From Motiliproteus coralliicola (lineage in GTDB: Bacteria > Pseudomonadota > Gammaproteobacteria > Pseudomonadales > Balneatricaceae), in assembly GCF_003345655.1 (NCBI RefSeq), contig NZ_QQOH01000001.1, positions 434,001-498,000 on the forward strand: a stretch of 64,000 nt of DNA, in the 5' to 3' direction. The stretch's first letter is position 1; each line of letters begins with the position of its first letter. The notes beneath the pieces are model-generated. The model had not been told where the DNA came from. It ran no database searches and worked only from the letters and a program-made list of their open reading frames with translations. Shown here piece after piece: positions 8,434-18,580 of the stretch. The translations under genes were made by a program, and so were the position numbers.

Positions 8434-9960
8434 ATGTCAGAGACCAACGCCCCTCGCTTCCCGCTATTGATCAACGGACAACGTTGTGAACCCAGCAATG
8501 GGCATTATGCGGATGTTATCAATCCCGCCACCGGCCAGCCCTGCGCTCAGATCGCCCATGCCAATGCCGATGATGTCGACCGCGCGGTTGCGGCCGCCCG
8601 TGCCGCGTTTAACGATGACGGTTGGCGTGATATGCATCCACAAGAGCGCTCCAAGGTACTGTACGCGATCGCCAACAAGATCATCGCCAATGCGATGGAA
8701 CTGGCCGAGTTGGAAGTGACCTGCTCGGGCGGCACCATCAGCCGAGTGACCAGCCTGGACATCCCTGCGGTGGCCGATCTGTTTATGACCCTGGCTGAGG
8801 AGGTCAAATCCTATCCGTTCGTGCAGAACCTGCCGCCGCGTCCTCTGCCAGAGCCCTGGCACAGCCAGGTGGTTAAGGAACCGATCGGGGTCTGCGGTCT
8901 GATCACCGCCTGGAACTTCCCCATTCTGCTGTTTTGCATGAAGGTGGCTCCGGCGCTGGCCGCCGGTAATACCGTGGTGATCAAGGCCGCCGAGTCTACC
9001 CCGACCTCAACCCTGCGACTGGCTGAGCTTATTGCCGAAGTGGTACCCAACGGCGTGATCAACGTGGTTTCCGGTCGTGGCTCGGTGGTGGGCGAGGCGA
9101 TGAGCCTGCACCCGGATGTCGATAAGATCTCCTTCACCGGTTCCACCTCGATGGGTAAGCACGTGCAGCGGAATGCGGCCGGTACCCTGAAGCGCGTTAC
9201 CGTCGAGCTGGGCGGTAAAGGGCCTGCGATTGTGATGCCGGATGCCAATCTGGATCTGGTGGCCTACGGCGCCCTGTTCGGGGTTTATCTGAACGCCGGT
9301 CAGGCTTGTGAGTCGGGCACCCGACTGCTCGTTCATGACAGCGTCTACGATCAGTTGGTCGAGCGTCTGGTGGCCGTTTCCGGTCAGATCGTGGTGGGTA
9401 ACCCGATGGACCCGGCCACCAGCATGGGACCGATGACCGACAGTGCCCACGGCGAAAGTGTACTGGGCTATGTGCAGTCGGCGTTGGATGAAGGCGCTCG
9501 GGTTGCCTGTGGCGGCAAGCGCCTGGAGGTTGCGGGCTGCGAAGGCGGCTTCTTCGTCGAGCCCACGGTGCTGGTGGATATGACCAACCAGATGAAGGCT
9601 GCGCGGGAGGAGATCTTCGGACCGGTGCTCTCGGTGATCCGTTTCAGCGATGCCGACGAGGCGATCGCAATGGCCAACGATAGCGATTACGGCCTCAGCG
9701 CCGGTATCTGGACCGAGGATCTGGTCAATGCCCAGCTGATGGCGAGAAAGCTACGCGCCGGTTCGGTATGGATCAACGACTGGCACATGATGCGCACCGA
9801 TGCGCCGTTCGGCGGCTACAAGCAGAGCGGTTATGGCCGCGAGTTCGGTAAATACAGTATCGACTCCTATGTCGAAACTAAGGCGATCAATACGGCGTTC
9901 CAGCGCAATCCACGCCTTAAGCCGCTGTATCCGATTCTGCACAAGTGTTTTGACGCTTGA
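8434..9960 (+). CDS. NAD(P)-dependent aldehyde dehydrogenase
   Basis: A 508-residue ALDH-superfamily enzyme that oxidises an aldehyde to the acid. The active-site cysteine is in GQACESGTR (Cys292) and the general base is in VELGGKGP (Glu258). The cofactor-binding WNFP and FTGSTSMGK motifs are present, and the C-terminal MMRTDAPFGGYKQSGYGRE block is typical of the betaine or aromatic/aliphatic aldehyde dehydrogenase group. It lies between the acyl-CoA synthetase and an iron-type alcohol dehydrogenase, so it probably catalyses the middle step of alcohol to aldehyde to acid to acyl-CoA. The start follows an AACCGGAAG-like ribosome site. Confidence 0.9.
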   Translation: MSETNAPRFPLLINGQRCEPSNGHYADVINPATGQPCAQIAHANADDVDRAVAAARAAFNDDGWRDMHPQERSKVLYAIANKIIANAMELAELEVTCSGGTISRVTSLDIPAVADLFMTLAEEVKSYPFVQNLPPRPLPEPWHSQVVKEPIGVCGLITAWNFPILLFCMKVAPALAAGNTVVIKAAESTPTSTLRLAELIAEVVPNGVINVVSGRGSVVGEAMSLHPDVDKISFTGSTSMGKHVQRNAAGTLKRVTVELGGKGPAIVMPDANLDLVAYGALFGVYLNAGQACESGTRLLVHDSVYDQLVERLVAVSGQIVVGNPMDPATSMGPMTDSAHGESVLGYVQSALDEGARVACGGKRLEVAGCEGGFFVEPTVLVDMTNQMKAAREEIFGPVLSVIRFSDADEAIAMANDSDYGLSAGIWTEDLVNAQLMARKLRAGSVWINDWHMMRTDAPFGGYKQSGYGREFGKYSIDSYVETKAINTAFQRNPRLKPLYPILHKCFDA

Positions 9961-10054
9961 TTTTGGTGATCTTTGAGTAGCGATCCCATTGACCGACTAA
10001 CTTTTCCTGGATTAAGCGTCATCGTCATCCAGGGGCAGCCTTGAGGCCCGAACT

Positions 10055-11257
10055 ATGTCAACCACAGGTTATTTCAACTTCAACATGCGCACCGTCGTGC
10101 ACTGTGCACCCGGCGCCATCATCCGTCTACCCGCCCTGTTCGAAGGACTGGGTGCCAAACGTGTCGTACTGCTCAGTGATGCCGGCCTGAAACAGGCCGG
10201 TATTGTCGACCAGGTGGCGCGAGTTTTCGAAGCCAACTCCGGTGGCAGCGTCAGCCTGGTCGGGGTCTTTGCCGAGGTGGCGCCGGATGCCGCCTGCAAC
10301 ACCGTAAACGACGCCCTACGTTACTGCCGTGAAAACGCCGCCGACGCCATCCTGGCGTTGGGTGGCGGCAGCGTGCTGGATGCCGCGAAAGGGGTGAAGT
10401 ACGCCTTGCATCACAATCTCACCGATATCAAAGAGGCGATTCAGGCCGGGATCAAGCTGGAGACCTGGCCCAAGGCGCAGCCGATGGGGATTCCCCATAT
10501 CGCGGTGCCTACCACTGCAGGTACCGGAGCCGAAGTGACCACCGGTGCGGTTCTGTATAACGAGGAGGCGGGCATCAAGGGCAACCTGGTGGTTCCCTTT
10601 ATCGAAGCCGATATCGCGGTGCTAGATGCCCAGCTTACCGTTGGCTTACCGCCCCATATCACCGCCCAGACCGGTATGGACGCGATGACCCACGCGCTGG
10701 AGAGCCTGGCGATCCCCCATGCCAATCACTTCACCGATGCCCATGCGCTGCTGGCGGCGCAGGTGATCGAGAAAAATCTGGTCAAGGCGGTGGAGAACGG
10801 TGCCGACATCGACGCACGTTCCTCGCTGCTGCAGTCCAGTACGATGGCCTGTAACGCGATGGTTAATGCGATGGGACCGATGCCGGTGCACAACTGCTCC
10901 CATGCGTTCGGGGCGCTGTACCATATCCCCCACGGCGAGGCCAACGGGGTACTGCTGCCGATCGTCATCGATGAGCTGCGCGACTTCTATCGTCCCAATG
11001 CCGCCCGTCTGGCGGTCGGTTTGAATCTCCATGCCGTGGCGGATGCCGACGCCGATGCGCAGCTGGATGCGGTGGTGGAGCGGCTCAACCAGATGTTGGA
11101 TGAGACCGGTCAGTCCCGGACCTTCAGCCGGTTCGCCATCGACCCGAGCGAGATCGAACGTATCGTGATGGCGATCGCCACCGATCCGGTGGCGGCATTC
11201 ATGCCGATTAATCCGCAGAAGATTGCGGCGATCACCGCTCGCGCCATCGGCGTATAA
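10055..11257 (+). CDS. Iron-containing alcohol dehydrogenase
   Basis: A 400-residue group III (Fe-type) alcohol dehydrogenase. It has the nucleotide-binding GGGSVLDAAKG motif near residue 107, the family signature region around TTAGTGAEVT, and the metal ligands in EADIAVLD, DAMTHALES and HNCSHAFGALYHIPHGEANG. It would oxidise a primary alcohol to the aldehyde handled by the neighbouring aldehyde dehydrogenase, 94 bp upstream. An AraC-type regulator gene converges on it from the other strand 25 bp away and is a candidate regulator. Substrate range is not readable from sequence. Confidence 0.88.
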   Translation: MSTTGYFNFNMRTVVHCAPGAIIRLPALFEGLGAKRVVLLSDAGLKQAGIVDQVARVFEANSGGSVSLVGVFAEVAPDAACNTVNDALRYCRENAADAILALGGGSVLDAAKGVKYALHHNLTDIKEAIQAGIKLETWPKAQPMGIPHIAVPTTAGTGAEVTTGAVLYNEEAGIKGNLVVPFIEADIAVLDAQLTVGLPPHITAQTGMDAMTHALESLAIPHANHFTDAHALLAAQVIEKNLVKAVENGADIDARSSLLQSSTMACNAMVNAMGPMPVHNCSHAFGALYHIPHGEANGVLLPIVIDELRDFYRPNAARLAVGLNLHAVADADADAQLDAVVERLNQMLDETGQSRTFSRFAIDPSEIERIVMAIATDPVAAFMPINPQKIAAITARAIGV

Positions 11258-11282
11258 GTCGGATTGAGCGATGAGGGGAGGG

Positions 11283-12308
11283 TTACTCCTCCCCGTTCGG
11301 TCCTCGATCTCGATAGTCGGCCGGCGGTAGGCCGGTCCAGCGTTTGAATACGCGGGAAAAGCTGCTGACCTGGGAGAAGCCCAGCATGTAACTGATCTCG
11401 CTGATATTGAGGTGGCGCTGTTGGATGTACTGCAACGCCAGATCGTGTCGTAGTTCATCCAGCAGCCGTTTGTAACTGGTGCCCTGATCGCTCAGTTTGC
11501 GTTGCAGGGTCCGCAGGCTGATATGCAGTGATTCTGCGATCTGCTCCATCGGGGGTTCGCCCTGGGGCAGCTCCAGCATCAGACGGTAATAGACTTGGGC
11601 GACGATGTCGCTGCGATCAAAGCGGGCGATATATTCGGCGCAAACTTGATCATTGGTCCGGGCCAACTCCGGATTGGCGGTCGGCAGGGGCGCATCGATC
11701 TCCTGCAAATCCATCACGATGTAAAGTTCCTGTTGGCCAAAGCGTACCGGACAACGAAACAGGCGCTCAAATGGGGTGGTGTCAATCTCTGCGGCGGGAC
11801 GGGGGAGTCCGACTTCCACCGGGTTCCACTGCTCGGGCATGAGGTGGCGTGCGGTCAGCACAACCAGCGCGGCAAAGGCTTCGTACTCTTCATAATGGAG
11901 GATTGGCTGGTAGGCGGGGAGGACTTTCGCTCTCAGGGTAAGGTGTTGATCATCCTCGATTAGCTCCAATGATCCGCAGGTCGTAAATATCTTGAAATAG
12001 CGCACCATGCGTTCGAACGCTTCGCGCAGGGTGCTACTGGCCCAGACCGAAAACCCCAGCGCATGCCAGGAGGTCGGACGCATCATCTTGCCGATTGACA
12101 GACCAAACGCCGGATCGCCGCTGGCATCGGTGGCCAGCCGAGTCAGGTTCGAGGAGATAGTAACCGGGAGGCGGCCGTTGGGGTCCAAGGATTGTTGCGG
12201 ATCAATACCGGATGCGATCAAGATCTGATCGCCATCGACTCCGTACTCTTGAAGAGCGCGTTTGATGGCTACTGCCCAACCTGTCGCAGTGGTAGCAATA
12301 TCGAGCAT
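11283..12308 (-). CDS. AraC family transcriptional regulator
   Basis: A 341-residue regulator with a long N-terminal ligand-type domain (Arabinose_bd, PF12625 type, about residues 20-210) and a C-terminal AraC double helix-turn-helix (about 235-335). The second HTH reads ISEISYMLGFSQVSSFSRVF. It is transcribed convergently to the alcohol dehydrogenase and away from the CaiB-family gene, with 375 bp between it and that gene. Regulators of this architecture often control catabolic genes next door, so the alcohol or acyl-CoA genes are likely targets; no effector can be inferred. Confidence 0.85.
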   Translation of the reverse strand: MLDIATTATGWAVAIKRALQEYGVDGDQILIASGIDPQQSLDPNGRLPVTISSNLTRLATDASGDPAFGLSIGKMMRPTSWHALGFSVWASSTLREAFERMVRYFKIFTTCGSLELIEDDQHLTLRAKVLPAYQPILHYEEYEAFAALVVLTARHLMPEQWNPVEVGLPRPAAEIDTTPFERLFRCPVRFGQQELYIVMDLQEIDAPLPTANPELARTNDQVCAEYIARFDRSDIVAQVYYRLMLELPQGEPPMEQIAESLHISLRTLQRKLSDQGTSYKRLLDELRHDLALQYIQQRHLNISEISYMLGFSQVSSFSRVFKRWTGLPPADYRDRGPNGEE

Positions 12309-12683
12309 GGTTTACGCCTAAGTAATTATTTTTGGGAAACAGCTTATCCCAATGGCAACAGCATAGCGGCATAGCCTTGATAAATGAACCCGTTTGGGTT
12401 GCTGGCGAGACTAACGATACTGTCTATAAGACGCTCGTACTAAACTGTTTTTGTTGGTTTTTTCGCCATGTCTGGGATGTTTTCTGGCCTGAGCCCAACG
12501 CGCTGCCAGGCTGATGGGATGATGCGGATATCTCCCGCCGACCTCGCTATCGATCGAAAAATCCGGCAGGCACTTAAAGAATGTCATTTTTTGTCTGTTT
12601 TCTGCATCTCTGCTGTCATTGTTCGGCTCCCCCTGCTGGGCCAGACTTGCTGGTAAGTAGAATCTGAACAAGTGAGGTTGAGT
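12309..12683. promoter_or_regulatory. Divergent intergenic region between AraC and CaiB-family genes
   Basis: This 375-bp gap separates divergent genes and is AT-richer than its flanks. It must hold both promoters. A small hairpin (AACCC-GTTT-GGGTT, 12387-12400) is visible. I see no convincing gene or clear AraC-type direct repeat. Confidence 0.4.
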
Positions 12684-13838
12684 ATGGCCAAGGGCCCCCT
12701 GGAAGGCGTTAAGGTTGTTGAGATTGCCGGGATAGGTCCGGCCCCCTGTGCCGGTATGATGCTGGCCGATATGGGGGCAGAGGTCGTCCTGGTCGAGCGC
12801 AAGGTAGCCAGCGCCAATGCGGCAGGAGTGCTGCCGGATGGCGAGGGGCAGGCGATCTACAATCGGGGTAAGCGTTCTATCGCGGTGGACCTGAAGGCAG
12901 CGGCCGGGGTGGCGGTGGTGCTCGATCTGATCGCCGACGCCGACATTCTTATCGAGGGTTTCCGACCCGGCGTGATGGAGCGTCTGGGGTTGGGGCCGCA
13001 GGTCGCACTGCAACGTAACCCTAAGCTGGTGTACGGGCGACTCACCGGTTGGGGCCAGACCGGTCCGCTGGCACAGGCGGCTGGCCATGACCCCAACTAT
13101 ATCGCCCTGTCCGGCGCGCTTTGGTACGGCGGCAGTGCGCAGCGGGAACCGACCGCACCGCTGACACTGGTGGGTGATCTGGGGGGCGGCACCATGATGT
13201 TGCTCTGGGGCGTGATGTGCGCCCTGCACCAAGCCCGTGCCGGTGGCGAGGGGCAGGTGGTTGATGCGGCGATTACCGACGGCTCGGCCTACCTGTCGTC
13301 GTTGTTATGGATGATGTACAACACCGGCCAGATCCGGGATCAGCTCGGGGCGGGTTGGGCCGATGGTGCGGCACCCTGGAACGGGACCTACCGCTGCGCG
13401 GATGGCGAATTCATCACCCTCTGTGCGTTGGAGCCGCAGTTTTATCAGGAGTTGTTGCAACGTCTGGAGCTGGACCGGGAACCGCTGTTTGAGAAACAGT
13501 GGGATCGCAAGGCCTGGCCCGAAGCGCGGGCAAGGCTGGAGCAGCGGTTGGCGACCCAAACCCGCGATCAGTGGTGCGAACTGCTGGAGGGAACCGATGC
13601 CTGCTTTGCCCCGGTATTGAGTTTTGCCGAGGCGCCGCTGCATCCCCATAACGTCGCGCGCCAGACCTTCAGCTCGGTGAACGGTGTAACCCAGCCCAAC
13701 CCAGCACCCAAACTGGGCTCCCATCAGCCGCAACTGGGAGTGCCTCCCCGTTGTGGTGAGCATTCCAAACAGGTGCTGGAAAACGCCGGTTACGCTGCCG
13801 ATCAGGTGGCAGCCCTGCTGACCGAAGGTGTGATCTAA
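12684..13838 (+). CDS. CaiB/BaiF (alpha-methylacyl-CoA racemase-like) family protein
   Basis: A 384-residue family III CoA-transferase-fold protein. The closest functional match by motif is alpha-methylacyl-CoA racemase: LEGVKVVEIAG at the N-terminus, GHDPNYIALSG with the catalytic His (His135), VGDLGGG with the catalytic Asp (Asp165), and a NGTYRCADGEFITLCALE segment. The frame opens with GTG at 12672, but ATG 12684 is preceded by an AGTGAGG ribosome site and gives the usual MAKGPLEG start, so it is preferred. A racemase would convert (R)- to (S)-2-methylacyl-CoA for beta-oxidation by the downstream acyl-CoA dehydrogenase. A CoA-transferase function is the alternative. Confidence 0.82.
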   Translation: MAKGPLEGVKVVEIAGIGPAPCAGMMLADMGAEVVLVERKVASANAAGVLPDGEGQAIYNRGKRSIAVDLKAAAGVAVVLDLIADADILIEGFRPGVMERLGLGPQVALQRNPKLVYGRLTGWGQTGPLAQAAGHDPNYIALSGALWYGGSAQREPTAPLTLVGDLGGGTMMLLWGVMCALHQARAGGEGQVVDAAITDGSAYLSSLLWMMYNTGQIRDQLGAGWADGAAPWNGTYRCADGEFITLCALEPQFYQELLQRLELDREPLFEKQWDRKAWPEARARLEQRLATQTRDQWCELLEGTDACFAPVLSFAEAPLHPHNVARQTFSSVNGVTQPNPAPKLGSHQPQLGVPPRCGEHSKQVLENAGYAADQVAALLTEGVI

Positions 13839-13966
13839 GCCTTCTTTCGGTACTCGAATTTGGTGCTCGAATTTAGTGCCCTTGGGCGCAAAGATCGCTT
13901 CATGGGAGGCTAAATGCCGGCTGAGGATCTTGCGCTCTAATCGGATGGGCTCTCATTGATCCGAGA

Positions 13967-14998
13967 TCAGTACTTGGACTCCAACCCCTTGCGGAACTGC
14001 AACGGCGTAAACCCGGTCCAGCTTTTGAATGCACGGATAAAGGCACTCGGCTCCGAATAGCCGGCTTTCTCGGCAATTGCCTCGATACTGAGTTCGGCAT
14101 TGCCCAGGTGGTGTATAGCGATATCTCGCCGCAGCTGGGCTTTGATGGTGTGAAAACTGGTGCCTTCGCACTTGAGTCGGCGTCGCAGGGTTTGGGGCGT
14201 CAGTTCCAAGGCTGAAGCTATCTCGTCCAGGCTAGGTACGCCGCTGGTGTCCTTGAAAATCTGCTGGGCCAGCAACCGGATCGCTTCGGTGGTTTCACCG
14301 CCGGCGTCGACCGGCAGGTACAGGTCCAGCGGCGCCCGTCGAATATAACTCTCCACCGCAGCTTCATTTTGAACCACCGGGTGCTTCAGATAGCCCTCGT
14401 CGAAACTCAAGCCGTTGAGGGGCTGGTTGAAAAGCACCGGAGCACCGTAGTAGGTGTACTGGTACTCCTTCAGGTATTCCGGCGGTGGGAAAGCCATCTT
14501 GACCTGGTTCAGTACGATCCGATGGTTGCCCAGCCAGCCGATAAAACGGTGAAACACCGATAGCAGAAAATCGACCGCAAAAGGGTCTTGAATCGGTTGG
14601 TCGGGGATCGGTTCCAACCACAGCCTGGCCTGTCCTTTTTGCCGCTCGAAACGGTAGTAAAAGCTGTTCTCGAACAGGTTGTAAAAGGCGATGCAGCGCT
14701 CCAGCGCCTCTTCGAGCGACGCGGCATTGACCGCACAGAGCGCCATCATCCGGAAGTGACCCAGCCGCAACGGTTTGGCAAGCAACCCGGTGACCTCGTC
14801 ATTGAGTTTCCCGTTGCAGTAACGCTGCATCGCCACCACCTTTTCAACCGCGATCCGTCCCTCGGGTTGGTGCAACAGCGCCGGATCCAGCTCTTGTTTA
14901 CGCAGCACCTGGTCTATATCAATACCGGCAGCCTGGGCGCCGAGAAGCTGATGGCGAACCAGTGGGGCCGAGATGGTGAAACTTTTGGTGTCGGTCAT
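13967..14998 (-). CDS. AraC family transcriptional regulator
   Basis: A 343-residue regulator of the same architecture as the one at 11283-12308: an N-terminal ligand-type domain (Arabinose_bd, about residues 25-215) and a C-terminal AraC HTH pair (about 240-340, with LSIEAIAEKAGYSEPSAFIRAF). It is convergent with the CaiB-family gene and divergent from the thiolase, whose operon (15164-20515) it probably controls through the 165-bp shared intergenic region. The two AraC proteins are only moderately alike, so they are paralogues rather than a recent duplication. Confidence 0.85.
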   Translation of the reverse strand: MTDTKSFTISAPLVRHQLLGAQAAGIDIDQVLRKQELDPALLHQPEGRIAVEKVVAMQRYCNGKLNDEVTGLLAKPLRLGHFRMMALCAVNAASLEEALERCIAFYNLFENSFYYRFERQKGQARLWLEPIPDQPIQDPFAVDFLLSVFHRFIGWLGNHRIVLNQVKMAFPPPEYLKEYQYTYYGAPVLFNQPLNGLSFDEGYLKHPVVQNEAAVESYIRRAPLDLYLPVDAGGETTEAIRLLAQQIFKDTSGVPSLDEIASALELTPQTLRRRLKCEGTSFHTIKAQLRRDIAIHHLGNAELSIEAIAEKAGYSEPSAFIRAFKSWTGFTPLQFRKGLESKY

Positions 14999-15163
14999 CG
15001 TGGGCGGTTCTCGAACGAAGGTGCTTTTTTGGTGATTTAGCCGGTGGCTGTTGTTACTTAATGTCTATTTTTAGTGATTATTCCGTCATTGTCCAGGCGC
15101 TTCTCGAAGGCCAGAATGGAACGAAACCGATAACCCCGATGAGGGCTTTTGACAGAGGTGAAC

Positions 15164-16372
15164 ATGGCTAATCAGGCTTATATCTACGAGGCGGTAAGAA
15201 CGCCCCGCAGCAAAGGGAAGAAAGACGGTTCGTTGCATGAGGTCAAGCCGGTAACGCTGGCGGCCGGTTTGCTGCGTGAAATCCAGGCGCGTCATGATCT
15301 GGATACCAGCTATGTCGATGATGTGCTGTTGGGTTGTGTCACTCCGGTCGGCGAGCAGGGTAGCGATGTGGCCAAGGCTGCCGTGATGATGGCCGATTGG
15401 GACGAGAGCGTTGCCGGGGTCCAACTGGACCGCTTTTGTGCCTCCGGGCTGGAAGCGGTCAATACCGCGGCCCAGAAAATTGCATCCGGATGGGATCAGC
15501 TGGTGGTGGCCGGTGGGGTCGAGTGTATGTCGCGGGTCACCATGGGGACCAACGGCGGGGCACTGTTTCAGGACCCCGAGTTCATCATGGGCAAGCGTTC
15601 GGTGCCCCAGGGTGTCGGCGCCGACCTGATCGCCACCCTGGGCGGCTGGAGCCGTGAAGACGTTGACCGCTACGCGCTGGAATCCCAACGCCGTGCCACC
15701 CATGCCCGCGATAACGGCTATTTCGACCGCTCGGTCGTGCCGGTGCGTGATCGCAATGGGCTGGTCATCTTGGAAAAAGACGACTTTATCAAGCCTAACA
15801 CCACCCTGGAGGGGCTGGGCGGACTGCGTGCGTCCTTTGAGAAGCTCGGTGCCATGGGCGTCGACGAGCTGATTCTGGGTAAATACCCGGAAGTGGAGCG
15901 GATCAACCATGTCCATACCCCAGGCAACTCTTCCGGCATCGTCGATGGTTCCAGTGCGGTACTGATCGGTAGCGAAAAAGCCGGTAAGGATCTGGGACTG
16001 ACCCCGCGCGGTCGCATTGTGGCCGGTGCGGTACTGGCATCCGAACCCTCGATCATGCTGACCGGCCCGGGACCGGCTGCAGAGAAATGTCTCAAAACCG
16101 CCGGTCTGCGCAAAGAAGATATCGACCTGTGGGAGATCAACGAAGCCTTCGCTTCGGTCGCGCTGCGCTATATGCAGGACCTGGGCATCGACCACGAGGT
16201 AACCAATGTGTGCGGCGGCGCGATCGCGATGGGCCACCCGCTGGGGGCCACCGGCGCGATGTTGGTCAGCACCATGCTGGATGAGCTGGAACGCCGCGGC
16301 TTGAAGCGTGCGATGTTATCGCTCTGTGTGGGCGGCGGCATGGGCATCTCCACCATTATCGAGCGGGTGTAA
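15164..16372 (+). CDS. Acetyl-CoA C-acyltransferase (thiolase)
   Basis: A 402-residue thiolase. It catalyses CoA-dependent cleavage of 3-ketoacyl-CoA in the last step of beta-oxidation. All three catalytic residues are present: the acyl-accepting Cys92 in DRFCASG, His358 in [11 protein letters not shown], and Cys388 in [10 protein letters not shown]. The frame is open from a TTG at 15149, but ATG 15164 follows a GAGGTG ribosome site and starts the normal N-terminus [14 protein letters not shown]. It heads a four-gene co-directional run (thiolase, FadB-like, acyl-CoA dehydrogenase, SDR) with gaps of 18-32 bp that ends in a terminator at 20535. Confidence 0.9.
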   Translation: MANQAYIYEAVRTPRSKGKKDGSLHEVKPVTLAAGLLREIQARHDLDTSYVDDVLLGCVTPVGEQGSDVAKAAVMMADWDESVAGVQLDRFCASGLEAVNTAAQKIASGWDQLVVAGGVECMSRVTMGTNGGALFQDPEFIMGKRSVPQGVGADLIATLGGWSREDVDRYALESQRRATHARDNGYFDRSVVPVRDRNGLVILEKDDFIKPNTTLEGLGGLRASFEKLGAMGVDELILGKYPEVERINHVHTPGNSSGIVDGSSAVLIGSEKAGKDLGLTPRGRIVAGAVLASEPSIMLTGPGPAAEKCLKTAGLRKEDIDLWEINEAFASVALRYMQDLGIDHEVTNVCGGAIAMGHPLGATGAMLVSTMLDELERRGLKRAMLSLCVGGGMGISTIIERV

Positions 16373-16400
16373 CCGGGCAGCAGGATTAGGTGACAAGACA

Positions 16401-18548
16401 ATGAGCGTATTTAACTACCAGAAAGACAATGACGGCATCGTGACTATCACCATGGACATGACCGGACCGGTTAATGCCATGAATGCCGAGTATAGCGATG
16501 CGATGGGTGCGACGCTGGAGCGCCTGGAAGCGGAACAGGGGCTGAGCGGGGTTATCTTCGCATCAGCCAAGAAAACCTTCTTTGCCGGCGGCGATCTGAA
16601 AGAACTGTTGAAGGTGGAGCCGGGCAGCGAGGCGGAGTATTTCGCCAAGATCGAAACCGAGAAAGGTTGGCTGCGCCGGCTGGAAAAACTGCCGGTACCG
16701 GTGGTGGCAGCGATCAATGGGGCGGCGCTGGGCGGCGGATTTGAGATCTGCTTGGGCTGTAACCATCGAATCGCGCTGAATTCTCCGGCGGTTCAGATCG
16801 GGCTGCCGGAAGTTACCCTGGGGCTGTTGCCGGGGGCCGGTGGCGTGGTGCGTTTAACCAGCCTGCTGGGGCTGGAGAAGGCGCTGCCGCTGTTGCTGGA
16901 AGGTAAAAAACTGAAAGCGAACAAGGCGCTCAGCAGCGGCCTGGTTCACGAGCTGGTTGATAGTGATGAGCAACTGCTGACCCGTGCGCGCAGTTGGATT
17001 CTGGAAAACAAAGACAATGAAGAGGCCGCGGTACAGCCTTGGGATCGGAAAGGCTTCAAGATTCCCGGTGGAAATCTGAACTCACCGGCGGTAGCCCAGG
17101 CGGCCCAGTTCGCGCCCTACATGCTGATGCAGAAGACCCGGGGGCTGCTGCCGGCACCGGAGCGGATTCTGGAGACCGCGGTTGAGGCGGTCAAACTCGA
17201 CTTCGACGCAGCCCTGAGGGTTGAGACCCGCAACTTTGTGTCGCTGGTGGTTTCCCCCGAAGCCAAGAACATGATCAGTGCGTTCTTCTTCCAGATGAAC
17301 CAGGTCAACGGCGGTGCCAATCGGCCGTCGCAGATCGCCCCCACCCAGGTTAACAAAGTGGGCGTTATTGGCGCCGGCATGATGGGACAGGGGATCGCCA
17401 ATGTGTCGGCCATGGCCGGTATCGAGGTGGTGCTCAAGGACGTTTCCCTGGCGGCCGCTGAGAAAGGCAAGTCTTACACCGAAAAACTGTTGGATAAGGC
17501 GATCGCGCGAGGTCGAGCCGATGAGGCCAAGAAAGCGGCGGTTCTGGGACTGATCACGGCGACCGACCAGGATGAGGATCTGGCCGGTTGTGACCTGATC
17601 GTCGAGGCGGTATTCGAGAAGGTCGAGCTTAAGCACCAGATTATCCGGGATAGCGAGAGCCAGCTGGCTGCGGGCGGTGTCTGGGGCTCCAACACCTCGA
17701 CCCTGCCGATCACCCGCCTGGCAGAAGCCTGCGATAAACCGGAAAACTTTATCGGCATCCACTTCTTCTCACCGGTCGACAAGATGCCGCTGGTGGAGCT
17801 GATCTGTGGCGAGCAGACCAGCGATGAGACCCTGGCCAAGGCCTTCGATTACGTCCGTCAGATCCGCAAGACCCCAATCGTGGTCAACGATCACCTGGGT
17901 TTCTTCACTTCCCGTACCTTTGGCTCGCAGCTGTTCGAAGCCGCGCAGATGGTGGCCGAGGGGCTGCATCCGGTGCGGATCGACAACCTGGGCAAGGCGA
18001 TCGGCATGCCGGTGGGGCCGCTGACGGTTCACGATGAGGTAAGCCAGCAGCTGACTGTGCAGATCGACGCTACCCAGACCGCGATGGGTAAGCGCCAGAC
18101 CAATGCGGTCGAGCGCCCGGAAGGGATCGCGCTGCTGAACCAGATGGTTGGCGAACTGGACCGCAAGGGCCGTCATCACGGTGGTGGCTACTTCGAGTAC
18201 AGCGATAACGGCAAGGCGCTTTGGCAGCCGTTGCTGGAGCGGTTCCATCGTCCGGAGCTGTCGGTCAGCGATCAGGATATCAAGGATCGACTGCTGTTCA
18301 GCAGCGTGATCGAGAGCCTTCGCTGCCTGGAAGAGGGCGTACTTCGCTCGGTGGCCGACGGCAATATCGGCTCGATCCTGGGTATCGGCGCGCCGGTCTG
18401 GACCGGCGGCTATCTGCAGTTCATCAACACCTATGGTTTGCAGGCGTTTATCGATCGCTGTGACGAACTGGCTTCACTCTATGGTGAGCGCTTCAAGGCA
18501 CCCGCCATCGTCGGCGAGAAGCTGGAAGCGGGTCAAACCTTCCAGTAA
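16401..18548 (+). CDS. Bifunctional enoyl-CoA hydratase / 3-hydroxyacyl-CoA dehydrogenase (FadB/FadJ-like)
   Basis: A 715-residue multifunctional beta-oxidation enzyme. The N-terminal crotonase domain (about 1-190) keeps both catalytic glutamates, in GGGFEICLG and IGLPEVTLG. The NAD-binding 3-hydroxyacyl-CoA dehydrogenase domain begins near residue 315 with GVIGAGMMGQGIA and contains HFFSPVDKMPLVE. Two C-terminal HAD domains follow (about 495-710). The frame is open from 16308 inside the thiolase gene, but ATG 16401 is the natural start. It should hydrate trans-2-enoyl-CoA and oxidise the 3-hydroxy product, feeding the thiolase 28 bp upstream. Confidence 0.9.
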   Translation: MSVFNYQKDNDGIVTITMDMTGPVNAMNAEYSDAMGATLERLEAEQGLSGVIFASAKKTFFAGGDLKELLKVEPGSEAEYFAKIETEKGWLRRLEKLPVPVVAAINGAALGGGFEICLGCNHRIALNSPAVQIGLPEVTLGLLPGAGGVVRLTSLLGLEKALPLLLEGKKLKANKALSSGLVHELVDSDEQLLTRARSWILENKDNEEAAVQPWDRKGFKIPGGNLNSPAVAQAAQFAPYMLMQKTRGLLPAPERILETAVEAVKLDFDAALRVETRNFVSLVVSPEAKNMISAFFFQMNQVNGGANRPSQIAPTQVNKVGVIGAGMMGQGIANVSAMAGIEVVLKDVSLAAAEKGKSYTEKLLDKAIARGRADEAKKAAVLGLITATDQDEDLAGCDLIVEAVFEKVELKHQIIRDSESQLAAGGVWGSNTSTLPITRLAEACDKPENFIGIHFFSPVDKMPLVELICGEQTSDETLAKAFDYVRQIRKTPIVVNDHLGFFTSRTFGSQLFEAAQMVAEGLHPVRIDNLGKAIGMPVGPLTVHDEVSQQLTVQIDATQTAMGKRQTNAVERPEGIALLNQMVGELDRKGRHHGGGYFEYSDNGKALWQPLLERFHRPELSVSDQDIKDRLLFSSVIESLRCLEEGVLRSVADGNIGSILGIGAPVWTGGYLQFINTYGLQAFIDRCDELASLYGERFKAPAIVGEKLEAGQTFQ

Positions 18549-18580
18549 CACAACAATAAGAATGAGACAGGATTAACAGC

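Noticed and set aside
11283-14998. The two AraC genes as a recent tandem duplication
   Set aside because: They share architecture and motif positions but differ in most residues and lie on either side of an unrelated gene.
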